From NCBI GenBank assembly GCA_934184665.1, contig CAKPSX010000003.1, positions 1 through 64,000 on the forward strand: 64,000 nt of DNA, given 5' to 3'. This document shows positions 18,890 through 28,491 of this stretch, one piece after another. Every line of letters begins with the position of its first letter. Positions within the stretch are counted from its first letter, which is position 1. A program made the translations under genes and the position numbers. The notes beneath the pieces were generated by a model that saw nothing but the letters and a program-made list of their open reading frames with translations, had not been told where the DNA came from and searched no databases. This DNA is from an uncultured Clostridia bacterium (lineage in GTDB: Bacteria; Bacillota; Clostridia; TANB77; CAG-508).

Positions 18890-18929
18890 TTCAGAGTAGA
18901 TATTGATCAACTTCAACACCTACTCTGAA
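18890..18929 (-). terminator. Hairpin downstream of the OmpR-family regulator
   Basis: TTCAGAGTAG and CTACTCTGAA form a 10-bp stem around a 20-nt loop, 20 bp after the regulator stop. No strong T-tract follows on the minus strand, so its efficiency is uncertain. Apart from this, 18647-18949 holds only AT-rich sequence. Confidence 0.55.
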
Positions 18930-18949
18930 TATACTTTATTATTTTCAAC

Positions 18950-19693
18950 TTATTTATTTGGGATATAATATCCTACTCCTCTTTTGGTTATTAATATTTG
19001 TGGGTTTGATGTATCTTTTTCAATTCTTTCTCTTATTCTTCTAACAGTAACATCAACTGTACGAATATCTCCATAATATTCATATCCCCAAACTCTCTCT
19101 AGTAAAGCTTCTCTTGTTACAACTTGACCTGGTTGTTGTGCTAAGAATTTCAATACTTCAAACTCTCTTAATGTTAGATTTATTACTTTTCCATCTATAT
19201 GTACTTCATATTTTTCTAAATCAAGAACTAATTCACCAACCTGTATTATGCTTACTTTTTTCTCTTTTTCTTCTTCTTTGTTCTTTTCTTTTTTCTCTTC
19301 TATATTATTTTCAACTTTTCTCAAATTAGCCTTTACTCTTGCTACTACTTCTCTAACACTAAATGGTTTAGTTATATAATCATCTGCTCCTAATTCTAGC
19401 CCAACAATTTTATCAAGCTCATTGTCTTTAGCAGTAACCATTAATATAGGCACATTATATATATTTTTTATTTTTTTACATACTGAAAGTCCATCTAATC
19501 TAGGCAACATTAAATCTAATAAAATCAAATCTGGTCTTTGTTCTCTTGCTATTTCTACAGCTGTAACTCCATCATTTGCTTCTATTGTTCTATATCCTTC
19601 TCTTCCTAAATTATGTACTAATAAATCTACTATCTTTTGTTCATCATCTACGATTAATACTGTCTTTTTCTCATATTCATATTTATCTTCCAT
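18950..19693 (-). CDS. OmpR/PhoB-family response regulator, no adjacent kinase
   Basis: 247 aa. Receiver domain with acidic pocket VDDEQ (about 16), phosphorylation Asp in LILLDLMLPRLDG (about 60), MVTAKD and the Lys in ITKPF (about 110). A charged EEKKEKNKEEEKEKK linker is unusually long. Winged-helix DNA-binding domain with NLTLREFEVLKFLAQQPGQVV and VDVTVRRIRERIE. WalR/PhoP-like sequence. No histidine kinase lies on either side, so its partner must be elsewhere or absent. Confidence 0.93.
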   Translation of the reverse strand: MEDKYEYEKKTVLIVDDEQKIVDLLVHNLGREGYRTIEANDGVTAVEIAREQRPDLILLDLMLPRLDGLSVCKKIKNIYNVPILMVTAKDNELDKIVGLELGADDYITKPFSVREVVARVKANLRKVENNIEEKKEKNKEEEKEKKVSIIQVGELVLDLEKYEVHIDGKVINLTLREFEVLKFLAQQPGQVVTREALLERVWGYEYYGDIRTVDVTVRRIRERIEKDTSNPQILITKRGVGYYIPNK

Positions 19694-19797
19694 ATTTCTT
19701 TCAATCCTTCTTTCCAGTATTTTATGTTCATGTTTTTATTCCATATTCTTTATATCATAATTTTTTCCATTATACAAGTTTTTTCACTAATTTTATT

Positions 19798-21045
19798 TTA
19801 AATATTAGATAATGCTTTTAGTACTCCTAGCTTTCCATATTCATATGTAAGACCACCTTGCATATAAGCTATATATGGCTCTCTTATTGGCCCATCACAA
19901 CTTAATTCTATTGTTGAACCTTCTGTAAATGTTCCTGCTGCCATAATTACTTCATCATCATATCCTCCCATTGGACTTGGTTCAGGAATAACATGTGAAT
20001 CTATTGGAGAACCCATCTGAATTCCTTGGCAAAATTTAACCAATTTATCTTTTGAACCTAATTTTATTGTTTGAACAATATCTCCTCTTTTTTCATCATA
20101 TTTAGGATCTATTTCATACCCTAATTTTTCTAACATTCTACTTGTAAATACTGCTGTTTTCACACTACTTGCCACTACACTTGGTGCGAAAAACAAGCCT
20201 TTTATAAATGCTATATTCTGATTCAAAGATGGTCCAATTTCTTTACCAATTCCTGGTGCTGTCAATCTTTCTGCACATAATTCAACTAATTCTTTTTTGC
20301 CTGCAATATAGGCTCCGCTTGTTGCTATACCTGCTCCAAGATTTTTCATTAATGAACCTACTATTATGTCTGCTCCAACTTCTGTTGGTTCCTTTTCTTC
20401 CACAAACTCTCCATAACAATTATCAACCATTATAATTACTTCAGAATCTATTTTTCTAATTTCTTTTATTACATTTTCTATTTTGTCTATTGTTAAACTC
20501 TTTCTTGTAGAATAACCTCTTGACCTTTGAATCTCAATTAATTTAACATCTTTTTTTGAAACTCTTTGTTTAATTGCCTCTATATCAAAATCATTGTCTA
20601 CCAAGTCTATTTGCTCATATTTTACACCATGAGCTTTTAATGAACTTCTACTTTCTTCTTTGCTTATGCCAATAACTGTCTGTAATGTATCATATGGCTC
20701 TCCTGTTATACTTAACATTATATCATTATATCTTAATAACCCAAATAATGTAACTGTTAAAGCATGTGTTCCAGATATTAGTTGTGCTCTTACTAATGCA
20801 TCTTCTGCTCCCATAATTTTTGCATAAATTTCTTCAATTTTATTTCTACCAATCTCATCTATTCCATATCCTGTAGATGAATGTAAATGCATTTCTGTTA
20901 AATTGCATTCCTGAAATGCTGACAATACTTTTAAACTATTCTCCTCTGAAATTGCATTTATATTTTGAAATATTGGTTCTATTTCTTTTTCTACTTGTTT
21001 TGATAATTCTAAAATATCATTTTTTATTCCGAATTCTTTATACAT
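19798..21045 (-). CDS. YnbB-type PLP-dependent enzyme (methionine gamma-lyase / aluminium resistance family)
   Basis: 415 aa, full length for PF06838. Fold-type I PLP enzyme; the likely Schiff-base Lys is in GSLMKNLGAGIATSG, and MVDNCYGEF carries the cofactor Asp. LHSSTGYGIDEIGR near residue 57 and QLISGTHALTVTLF are family signatures. The true substrate in Firmicutes is uncertain; the name aluminium resistance protein is historical. In many Firmicutes ynbB is near glnA or hflX; here it sits between a regulator and sigE. Confidence 0.9.
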   Translation of the reverse strand: MYKEFGIKNDILELSKQVEKEIEPIFQNINAISEENSLKVLSAFQECNLTEMHLHSSTGYGIDEIGRNKIEEIYAKIMGAEDALVRAQLISGTHALTVTLFGLLRYNDIMLSITGEPYDTLQTVIGISKEESRSSLKAHGVKYEQIDLVDNDFDIEAIKQRVSKKDVKLIEIQRSRGYSTRKSLTIDKIENVIKEIRKIDSEVIIMVDNCYGEFVEEKEPTEVGADIIVGSLMKNLGAGIATSGAYIAGKKELVELCAERLTAPGIGKEIGPSLNQNIAFIKGLFFAPSVVASSVKTAVFTSRMLEKLGYEIDPKYDEKRGDIVQTIKLGSKDKLVKFCQGIQMGSPIDSHVIPEPSPMGGYDDEVIMAAGTFTEGSTIELSCDGPIREPYIAYMQGGLTYEYGKLGVLKALSNI

Positions 21046-21103
21046 TTAAATCACAATCCTTTTTATTTCATTTTCCGCACTATTATATCATATATAATGC
21101 CAA

Positions 21104-21844
21104 TTATCCAGTCTTACTCATAATATCTTTTTTCATCTTACTTATTATCTTTTTTTCTAATCTTGATATATAACTTTGTGATATGCCTAATTCATCTGCA
21201 ACTTCTTTTTGTGTCTTTTCTTTTCCACTTATAAAACCAAATCTCATTTCCATTATATTTTTTTCTCTATCATTTAATTTTTTTATTGCTTCTTTTAATA
21301 ATCTTCTATCTACTTCATCTTCTAGTTTTCTATATGTAACATCTGGGTCTGTTCCCAAGATATCTGATAACAATAACTCATTTCCATCACTGTCTTTGTT
21401 TAGTGGCTCATCAATAGATACTTCAGTTTTTATTTTATTGTTTCTTCTTAAATACATTAGAATTTCATTTTCTATACATCTTGATGCATATGTTGCAAGT
21501 TTTATATTTTTTCCAGAATTAAATGTATTTACCCCTTTCATTAATCCTATTGTTCCTATAGATATTAAATCCTCTATTCCAATTCCTGTATTTTCAAACT
21601 TTTTTGCAATATATACAACTAATCTTAAATTTCTTTCTACTAATATTTTTCTTGCTTCGTTTTTTTCTTCAGTATCAAGCATTTTGATTGTCTTTTCTTC
21701 CTCCTCTGCATTTAATGGTGGTGGTAATGTTTGACTTCCAGCAATATAAAAAATCGGTAATATATCATTTTCATCAAGATTTCCTTCAATGTATTTTCCA
21801 CAAATCGTATTTATACTTTTTTTAATAACTTCTATTATATTCAT
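21104..21844 (-). CDS. sigE: Sporulation sigma factor SigE (pro-form)
   Basis: 246 aa. Mother-cell sigma factor made as an inactive precursor. An N-terminal pro-region is followed by [14 protein letters not shown], a signature of SigE/SigK; region 2 [12 protein letters not shown]...[16 protein letters not shown] and [17 protein letters not shown], region 4 [25 protein letters not shown]. Processing is by SpoIIGA, encoded 172 bp upstream on the same strand, the conserved Firmicutes order. SD AAGAAAGGA 10 nt before the ATG. Confidence 0.96.
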   Translation of the reverse strand: MNIIEVIKKSINTICGKYIEGNLDENDILPIFYIAGSQTLPPPLNAEEEEKTIKMLDTEEKNEARKILVERNLRLVVYIAKKFENTGIGIEDLISIGTIGLMKGVNTFNSGKNIKLATYASRCIENEILMYLRRNNKIKTEVSIDEPLNKDSDGNELLLSDILGTDPDVTYRKLEDEVDRRLLKEAIKKLNDREKNIMEMRFGFISGKEKTQKEVADELGISQSYISRLEKKIISKMKKDIMSKTG

Positions 21845-22016
21845 TTAAAATTCTTCCTTTCTTAATGTACATTTTCTATACTTACGTTAATTTAAATTCC
21901 TTATTTCACCTCCCTTATTTGTTAGAGTTATTGTACAACTTTTGTGTTGAAAATACTGTCTTTTCTTCTTGTAGAAAAAAAGAAATAATCGCTATTTTAC
22001 GATTATTTCTTACATC

Positions 22017-22901
22017 TTATATCATATCAATTCCAACTAAAGCTCTATATTCTCCCCTCTTAGTTAATGATTTATCATATATTCCTACTATTACATTTTG
22101 AACCTTATGTATTTCTTCTTTTTCGACTTCCATTCCATCAATTTTTATTCCTAATAACATTCCATTTTCTTTTCCCAATGATTTATATGGTATCCATCTT
22201 AATTTTGGTATATATATGTTTCTGATTTCTTCTGGTATGTCATCAAAATTTCCTCCTAAGATATTTTCCAAGTTATTTATTATTTCTTTTGGTAATATAT
22301 CATACATTAAACTGCTTTCAACTATTATTACTGGTATATTCGTTATTGGCTCTTTCACTAAATTTCCTGTATCAATCATTGCTGTTGTTTGTATTTCTTT
22401 TCCATTAATCTTTAGCTTTACTTTGCAATACATATCTTTTGGTTGTATTTTTGTTTTAATTATCTTGATAGATAATTTTATAATCACAAATGCCACTATT
22501 GCACCAAATAATATTACTTTTAACACATATTTACCTGCAAAAAGCCCATTTTTTATTAATACATTTTGTGGCTTTATAAAATATATTAAATAAAGTGCAA
22601 CTCCGCCAAATATAAATGATGTGAGATAAAAAATTAGTATTTGCTTACACAATTTTTTTATATTTTGTGGATTAAATGCGATATATACCATTATTACAGA
22701 TAAAATAATTTTTGTAATTATTGACTCATATATTTTAAATTGAGTTACATATATTATCATCGCATATAAACTTCCAATTATCCCAGAAATTAATATTCTT
22801 ATTATGCTTGGCTTTATTTTTAGCATAATAGCTGTAGCATACAAAATTATGCTATTCATTATCAAATTTTCTAAAAAGATTATATCAATATATACTGTTA
22901 T
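22017..22901 (-). CDS. spoIIGA: SpoIIGA, pro-sigma-E processing peptidase, apparent AUA start
   Basis: 294 aa when read from ATA 22901. Membrane aspartic protease: about five N-terminal helices, then a cytoplasmic domain with the catalytic TAMIDTGN motif (DSGN in Bacillus). The N-terminus x-TVYIDIIFLENLIMN aligns with MKIYLDVIWLLNF of the B. subtilis protein, as remembered, only if the ATA is the initiator; SD AAGAAAGGA lies 11 nt before it. The frame has a stop just upstream and no ATG/GTG/TTG until TTG 22865, which would delete part of helix 1. An ATT at 22907 is the other non-standard option. Confidence 0.88.
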   Translation of the reverse strand: MTVYIDIIFLENLIMNSIILYATAIMLKIKPSIIRILISGIIGSLYAMIIYVTQFKIYESIITKIILSVIMVYIAFNPQNIKKLCKQILIFYLTSFIFGGVALYLIYFIKPQNVLIKNGLFAGKYVLKVILFGAIVAFVIIKLSIKIIKTKIQPKDMYCKVKLKINGKEIQTTAMIDTGNLVKEPITNIPVIIVESSLMYDILPKEIINNLENILGGNFDDIPEEIRNIYIPKLRWIPYKSLGKENGMLLGIKIDGMEVEKEEIHKVQNVIVGIYDKSLTKRGEYRALVGIDMI

Positions 22902-23144
22902 TTTAATGTCATTCCTTTCTTAAGGCACAAACTCGGTTAAAAAAATTAATTTTAAAATTGTAAATGTTTTTCAACCTTCTCACCTTTTCATTTTTACTAA
23001 TTATATATTAATAATTTTAAAAATGATGTCTTTTTATGAACTCATTCCTAAAAATATCGTTTCATTTATTCGAGGTTAAATTCTTATTTTTGTTTTCGTA
23101 TCATATAATTTATATAACAGAAGTGTAATTTCACAGGAGGTTTT

Positions 23145-23933
23145 ATGAGGATATTTGTTTTTAATTTTAAAAAAATAGCCATTATTGTTTCTTTATTAAT
23201 TTTTTGTATAATTTTAGGTTTGCTTTTTTTATTTTATAAGAAAAATTTCTTTGCTATAGAATCTGCTTCAAATAGTGTTTCAGATACTCTAGTAAAAAAC
23301 GATGAAAAAATTGCATATCTAACCTTTGATGATGGTCCAACACTACGTGCAACTGGCAAAATTTTAGACATTTTAAAAGAAGAAAATGTTAAGGCTAGTT
23401 TTTTTGTTATTGGTAAATATGTTGCAAAACATCCTGAACTTGTAAAACGAGCATATGATGAAGGACATTATATTGCTAATCATGGATATTCTCATGATAA
23501 TTCAAAGCTATATAAAAGTGATGAAAGTTTTTTATCTGAAGTGAAAAATACAGATATTGAAATTGGAAAAGCAATTGATGTTCCTGATTATTGTTCTCAC
23601 TATTTCCGCTTTCCAAATGGCTTTATGTCAGCTAGTTACAGAAACCAAAAAAAGAAAGCTGCACAATTGCTTTCTGATATGGGTTATATGTATGTGGATT
23701 GGAATTGTTTAAATAAAGATTCCGAAAAAAAATGTTCACAAGCACAATTACTAAACAATCTGAAAAAAACATCAAAAAACAAAGGCACTTTAATAATACT
23801 AATGCATGATACTTGTGATGTTAATGATACTGTTTCTGTTTTAAAAGATTCTATTTTATACTTAAAATCTCAAGGGTATGAATTCAAAAATTTTTATGAT
23901 TTAGACATTCAATCACCAGAAGATCTTAAATAG
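23145..23933 (+). CDS. NodB-type polysaccharide deacetylase, membrane-anchored
   Basis: 262 aa. N-terminal helix (IAIIVSLLIFCIILGLLFLF), then the deacetylase domain: TFDDGPT (metal-binding Asp), NHGYSH (two metal His), RFPNG and LIILMHD with the late catalytic His. Removes acetyl from GlcNAc or MurNAc of cell-wall glycans outside the membrane. Substrate not decidable. It is the only plus-strand gene in the division cluster. SD AGGAGG before ATG 23145. Confidence 0.92.
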   Translation: MRIFVFNFKKIAIIVSLLIFCIILGLLFLFYKKNFFAIESASNSVSDTLVKNDEKIAYLTFDDGPTLRATGKILDILKEENVKASFFVIGKYVAKHPELVKRAYDEGHYIANHGYSHDNSKLYKSDESFLSEVKNTDIEIGKAIDVPDYCSHYFRFPNGFMSASYRNQKKKAAQLLSDMGYMYVDWNCLNKDSEKKCSQAQLLNNLKKTSKNKGTLIILMHDTCDVNDTVSVLKDSILYLKSQGYEFKNFYDLDIQSPEDLK

Positions 23934-23941
23934 GAAAATTA

Positions 23942-23971
23942 AAAAGGTAGAGTTCTAAAACTTTACCTTTT
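23942..23971. terminator. Convergent terminator between the deacetylase and ftsZ
   Basis: AAAAGGTAGAGTT pairs with AACTTTACCTTTT (one G-U) around CTAA. It serves the plus-strand deacetylase and may also end the ftsA-ftsZ transcript from the other side. Confidence 0.75.
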
Positions 23972-24019
23972 AATTCTGCTATTTCCATATTAACATATTT
24001 CACATTACTTTATATTAAT

Positions 24020-25132
24020 TTACATATTTTTATTTTTGTTTTTACGTAAGAATGCTGGTATGTCTAAATCTCCTTGTGATGAACTTACATCTGATGTTGC
24101 TGGAATTGAATTTATTTTCTTTTCCCATGTTTTGTTTACAAAACTGTCTACACTTGATGAAGTACGTGTTTCTGGTTTTTCAAAGCCTGTTGCAATAACT
24201 GTAATTTGGATTTCATCTTTCATTTCTGGATCTGTTACTGTACCAAATATTATGTTTGCTTCTGGGTCTACACTGCGTTGTACTAATTCAGCAGCTGTAT
24301 TAACTTCGTGTAATCCTAAGTCTTCACCACCTGTTATGTTAATAATAACTCCTCTTGCTCCTTCTATTGATGTTTCTAGTAATGGACTTTGTACAGCTTG
24401 TTTTGCAGCATCTTCTGCTCTGTTTTCTCCTGATGCTCTACCAATTCCCATATGCGCCATACCTGTATTTAGCATTATTGTTTTAACATCTGCAAAGTCT
24501 AAGTTAACTGTTCCTGTTACTGCAATTAAATCAGATATTCCTTGAACACCTTGTCTTAAAACATCATCAGCCATTCTAAATGCTTCATTTATTGATGTTT
24601 TTCTATCTATTATTTGTAATAATTTATCATTTGGTATTACTACTAATGCATCAACTTTACCTTTTAAGCTTTCTATTCCTCTCTCTGCTTGAGAAAGTCT
24701 TTTCTTTCCTTCAAATGTGAATGGTTTTGTAACAACACCTATTGTTAGGATTCCCATTTCTTTAGCTGCTTGAGCTACAATTGGTGCTGCACCTGTACCT
24801 GTTCCTCCACCCATTCCGGCTGTAACAAATACCATGTCAGCTCCTCTTAATGTTTCAGCTATTTCTGATTTATTTTCTTCTGCTGATTGTGCACCAATAT
24901 CAGGGTTTGCACCTGCTCCAAGTCCTCTTGTTATTTTTTCTCCAATTTGAATTTTAGTTCCTGCTTTTGATTTTTGTAATGCTTGTCTATCTGTATTTAC
25001 AGCAATAAAATCTACACCTTTTATCCCTGTTTCAATCATTCTATTTACTGCGTTATTTCCTGCACCTCCAACACCAATTACTTTTATTGTGGCTGTACCA
25101 TCCATCATTGTAACGTCTTCATATTCCATCAT
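24020..25132 (-). CDS. ftsZ: Cell division protein FtsZ
   Basis: 370 aa. Tubulin-like GTPase that forms the division ring. [13 protein letters not shown] near residue 20, GTP-binding [10 protein letters not shown] about 108, the T7 region NLDFADVK about 205, and a variable linker ending in the conserved tail [11 protein letters not shown] that binds FtsA/SepF. SD GGGAGG before ATG 25132. Downstream of ftsA by about 75 bp on the same strand. Confidence 0.98.
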   Translation of the reverse strand: MMEYEDVTMMDGTATIKVIGVGGAGNNAVNRMIETGIKGVDFIAVNTDRQALQKSKAGTKIQIGEKITRGLGAGANPDIGAQSAEENKSEIAETLRGADMVFVTAGMGGGTGTGAAPIVAQAAKEMGILTIGVVTKPFTFEGKKRLSQAERGIESLKGKVDALVVIPNDKLLQIIDRKTSINEAFRMADDVLRQGVQGISDLIAVTGTVNLDFADVKTIMLNTGMAHMGIGRASGENRAEDAAKQAVQSPLLETSIEGARGVIINITGGEDLGLHEVNTAAELVQRSVDPEANIIFGTVTDPEMKDEIQITVIATGFEKPETRTSSSVDSFVNKTWEKKINSIPATSDVSSSQGDLDIPAFLRKNKNKNM

Positions 25133-25206
25133 AAAGATTTCCTCCCATTAAACTTAATTTAAAAACTTTTAATTTATTACTGAAAATTTACTTTTATTTC
25201 TAACTC

Positions 25207-26436
25207 TTATGAATAAAAAAATTCTTTTATTCTTTCAATAAATACTTTGAACATACTTTCATTTGATTGTGAATCAATTTTGCTTGATACTGTTTTCACA
25301 AATGGCTTAGCTGCTATATATCTAACTAGTGCATAACTTGTTCTGAATTCTGGTTTTACTGTACTTATTAATCTTCCTGTTGACATTTTTACAGGGATAT
25401 TTAAGTTTATTTTTCCTGCAACATCACTTTTATTTATTGTTGTGATTCCTCTACCAGCTAATATTACTGTATTTATATTTGATTTTACATTCTCTTTTGT
25501 AATATCTTTATTTACTATTGCAAATATCTCTTCTATTCTAGCTTCAATTATTTCTATCAATTCTGAACTTTTTATTACTTTATTTCTACTCTCATCTTTA
25601 CAAGTATTTAGCATAATCTCATTATCATTATCTATAAATGATTTTAATGCAAGTCCATATTGTTTTTTTAGTTTTTCTGCTTCATCTTCTGAGATATTTA
25701 ATACTAATGATATGTCATTAGTTATGTTATCTCCCCCAAGTGGGATTGTGTTTGTATATGTAAATGTATTGCCTTCAAATACACCAATTTCAGTATTTCC
25801 GGCTCCTATGTCTAGTAACATTACATTATCAAAAAGCTCATTAGTATCTAGCATAAGATTTCTTTCTGCTAATGCTGTTGGCACTATTCCATCTATCTCT
25901 ATCCCAACTCTTTTAAATATTGAAGTTATCTGTCTAATATATTCTTTGTCTGCTAAAATAACTTGAGATTTTAATGTGAAACTTGAGCTTAAATTTCCTA
26001 CTGGATCAACTACTACTTTTCCATTATCAAGTACTATTTCTGATGGTACTATATCTATTATTGTTTTTCCTTCTGGTATTTCTATATCTTTTGCTTGCAT
26101 AATTGCACTTTGGACATCTTTTAATGATATTCCTGCAAACTTATCTTTTAATTCTTTTAATATACTATTTTGAACTATTGTTACATATTTGCCAGGAATT
26201 GTTACATATGCTGAATTTATTTTAAAGTCTGCTTCTTCTTCAGCATCTTTTATCGTTTTGGCTATGCTTAAACTAATTTCTTCTTCATTTATTATTTTGC
26301 CTTTTTTCAACCCACTGCATTTACAAGATGTGCTACATATAGTTTCAATTTGGCCAAAATTATTTACTTCCCCTACAACTGTGCATACTTTGGACGTACC
26401 TATATCAATACCAACTATGATATCACCTATTGCCAA
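25207..26436 (-). CDS. ftsA: Cell division protein FtsA
   Basis: 409 aa. Actin-like ATPase that anchors FtsZ filaments to the membrane. GIDIGTSKVCTVVGE (phosphate 1), LLDIGAGNTEIGVFEG (phosphate 2), VILAGRGITTINK (adenosine motif) and a C-terminal amphipathic helix (FKVFIERIKEFFYS) fit the family. Starts at TTG 26436, with SD GGAGGA 6 nt upstream. Heads the ftsA-ftsZ pair, separated from sbp by about 140 bp. Confidence 0.96.
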   Translation of the reverse strand: MAIGDIIVGIDIGTSKVCTVVGEVNNFGQIETICSTSCKCSGLKKGKIINEEEISLSIAKTIKDAEEEADFKINSAYVTIPGKYVTIVQNSILKELKDKFAGISLKDVQSAIMQAKDIEIPEGKTIIDIVPSEIVLDNGKVVVDPVGNLSSSFTLKSQVILADKEYIRQITSIFKRVGIEIDGIVPTALAERNLMLDTNELFDNVMLLDIGAGNTEIGVFEGNTFTYTNTIPLGGDNITNDISLVLNISEDEAEKLKKQYGLALKSFIDNDNEIMLNTCKDESRNKVIKSSELIEIIEARIEEIFAIVNKDITKENVKSNINTVILAGRGITTINKSDVAGKINLNIPVKMSTGRLISTVKPEFRTSYALVRYIAAKPFVKTVSSKIDSQSNESMFKVFIERIKEFFYS

Positions 26437-26577
26437 AATAATTCCTCCAATTTATTACTGTTTTCTTTAGTGTTATATATATTACATTTTAAGACAAATG
26501 TCAAGATAATTTGAAATATTTCTGAAATATTTTTGAAATATTTCTGTAATAAATGTAATATTCTTGTAATTAATTTT

Positions 26578-26949
26578 TTAACCATTATTTTTTAATTTTT
26601 CTTGTCTTTTCTCTGTCCATTTTTCAATATAATGTCTTCTTATTATTGTTAAGTTTGTAAACATTCTTCCAACGAAAACTACTAATGCTGCTAAATAAAT
26701 ATCCAGGTTTAATTTTTGACCCAAATATGTTAATGCAATTGAAAGAATACTATTACAGAAAAATCCTGAGATAAAGATTTTTAAATCAAAATTTTTCTTT
26801 AATACTGATGTGATTCCTCCAAATACAGAATCTAATGCAGCAACAACCGCAATCGCTAAAAATATTGAATATGTATATGGTATTACTGGAGCATTTATTC
26901 CTATTACTGCTCCTATTATACATCCTATAAGTATCGCTATAATTATCAT
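26578..26949 (-). CDS. sbp: Small basic protein Sbp (DUF1290)
   Basis: 123 aa. Four hydrophobic segments and a basic C-terminus (RRHYIEKWTEKRQEKLKNN). AALDSVFGGITSVLKKNFD is the family signature. In Firmicutes it sits between divIB/DUF881 genes and ftsA, as here; exact function unknown. SD AAGGAG before the ATG; 14 bp after the DUF881 gene. Confidence 0.93.
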   Translation of the reverse strand: MIIIAILIGCIIGAVIGINAPVIPYTYSIFLAIAVVAALDSVFGGITSVLKKNFDLKIFISGFFCNSILSIALTYLGQKLNLDIYLAALVVFVGRMFTNLTIIRRHYIEKWTEKRQEKLKNNG

Positions 26950-26963
26950 TTTATATCTCCTTT

Positions 26964-27698
26964 TTATTTTATATATTTTGTGCTAATATCATCCGCATAT
27001 TTATTTATTTTTACTTTTTTGACTTTATTTAGAGTCACTTCATGTCCTGCATCTTTCAGTTCATCTACATGTCCTCCTTTACCTATTACAGCACTTTCAA
27101 GATATGTTTGATTTCCTATTGCTTTTATGTAATATGGTGATAATATTCTATGCCCATTTACCTTTAAGAAAGAATTATCTCCTTCACCTAATTTTGATAT
27201 ATCAGTTTTAGCTATTATTCTTTCATCATTTATAGAAATAGCCTCTGCTCCAGCTCCAAAAAGTTCATTAACTATTATTAATAAATCTTCTTCGTCTATC
27301 ATTCTTACTGTCTGGTCATCAGATAATTCTGTTCCACCTTTATCTGTTATAATAATCTCTATGCCTTCTCCCTCAACATCAGTTTTACCAACAGCTTCAT
27401 CTAATTGTTCTAATTCAGTTTTTAATAGTTGCGCTGTTTTTTCATCAGATTCTTTTTCTGTTTGATATTCAGATATTTTTTGACTAACTTCTTCATATCT
27501 TTCATTTAACTCATTATATTTTTCTCTCCAGTTTGATAATTCAACACGTAATTCTGATTCTCTCATATTTTCTATTGCAGTTATATCAGTTTCTTTAACT
27601 ACTTTGAATTGCATAAACATTACTAGCATTAATGTTAAACATGCTATTCCAATTGAAATTGACATTACTACTTTTTCTTTTTTAAACTTTATTTTCAT
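26964..27698 (-). CDS. DUF881 (YlxW/YlxX-like) protein, second copy
   Basis: 244 aa. N-terminal membrane helix, coiled-coil (about residues 40-100: WREKYNELNERYEEVSQ), then the DUF881 domain (VEGEGIEIIITDKGG; LFGAGAEAISINDERI; SPYYIKAIGN). Presumed division-associated from its constant position beside ftsA/ftsZ. The start at 27698 follows SD AAGAAAGGA by 12 nt; ATG 27710 abuts the SD. Confidence 0.92.
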   Translation of the reverse strand: MKIKFKKEKVVMSISIGIACLTLMLVMFMQFKVVKETDITAIENMRESELRVELSNWREKYNELNERYEEVSQKISEYQTEKESDEKTAQLLKTELEQLDEAVGKTDVEGEGIEIIITDKGGTELSDDQTVRMIDEEDLLIIVNELFGAGAEAISINDERIIAKTDISKLGEGDNSFLKVNGHRILSPYYIKAIGNQTYLESAVIGKGGHVDELKDAGHEVTLNKVKKVKINKYADDISTKYIK

Positions 27699-27752
27699 GT
27701 TAGAATTCATTCCTTTCTTGAAGTCTACTTTTGAAATAACTTTAATCCTTCA

Positions 27753-28478
27753 TTAATTACTTTCAGCATAATTATATTTGATTACACCTGTATATTTTGG
27801 AATTGTTATATCACTAGATTTTGTTACACTTGTTTCAATTCCCCAATATTCTTTTAAATTCATTAAATATCCACCTTGTCTATTCATAGCTCCACTTAAA
27901 TATTCTGGGAAACCTATTGCTTTTATTTCAAATGGTGCTCCAATTTTTACTCCATTTATTTTTATTACATTTCCATCACATTCTATTGATGTTGTTAATA
28001 CAACTCTTTGATCATTTACAGATATAGCTTCTGCTCCTGCATTTTTTAATTCATTTACAACTCTTATAACATCTGTATAATGAACTATTAAATCATTTGG
28101 ATCTCCCAAATAACTATTTAATGATGTTTTTTTATTATCATCTAATTTTACTATAACACCTTCACCTTTTACCTCAGTTGTACCTAGTTGTTTATTTCTC
28201 TCTTTTATGCTATCTTCAAGTCCTGCTAAATCTCCATTATTTTGTGTTGCATTTGTTCTTTCAGTTTCCAATTTTTTTTCTGCATCTTCAAGTGTTTTAT
28301 ATAAATTATCATATCTTTCTTTTGCCCTAAGAACTTCATCTCTTAATTCATTTTCATTTGCATTCGTACTTGTAGATATTCCCCTATTTTCAGTTGCTTT
28401 TATCTGTGCTGCTATTCCATAACTTAAAACAATACACATTATTCCTATAATTATGCTTATTATTTTTTTATTGTTCAT
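27753..28478 (-). CDS. DUF881 (YlxW/YlxX-like) protein, first copy
   Basis: 241 aa with the same architecture as its neighbour: helix (IISIIIGIMCIVLSYGIA), coiled-coil (KERYDNLYKTLEDAEKKLETER) and DUF881 domain (VKGEGVIVKLDD; LKNAGAEAISVNDQRV; APFEIKAIGF). A tandem paralogue pair as in other Firmicutes. SD AGAAAGGAA lies 6 nt before ATG 28478 and overlaps the ftsQ stop region, so translation is probably coupled. Confidence 0.92.
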   Translation of the reverse strand: MNNKKIISIIIGIMCIVLSYGIAAQIKATENRGISTSTNANENELRDEVLRAKERYDNLYKTLEDAEKKLETERTNATQNNGDLAGLEDSIKERNKQLGTTEVKGEGVIVKLDDNKKTSLNSYLGDPNDLIVHYTDVIRVVNELKNAGAEAISVNDQRVVLTTSIECDGNVIKINGVKIGAPFEIKAIGFPEYLSGAMNRQGGYLMNLKEYWGIETSVTKSSDITIPKYTGVIKYNYAESN

Positions 28479-28491
28479 AACCATTTCCTTT

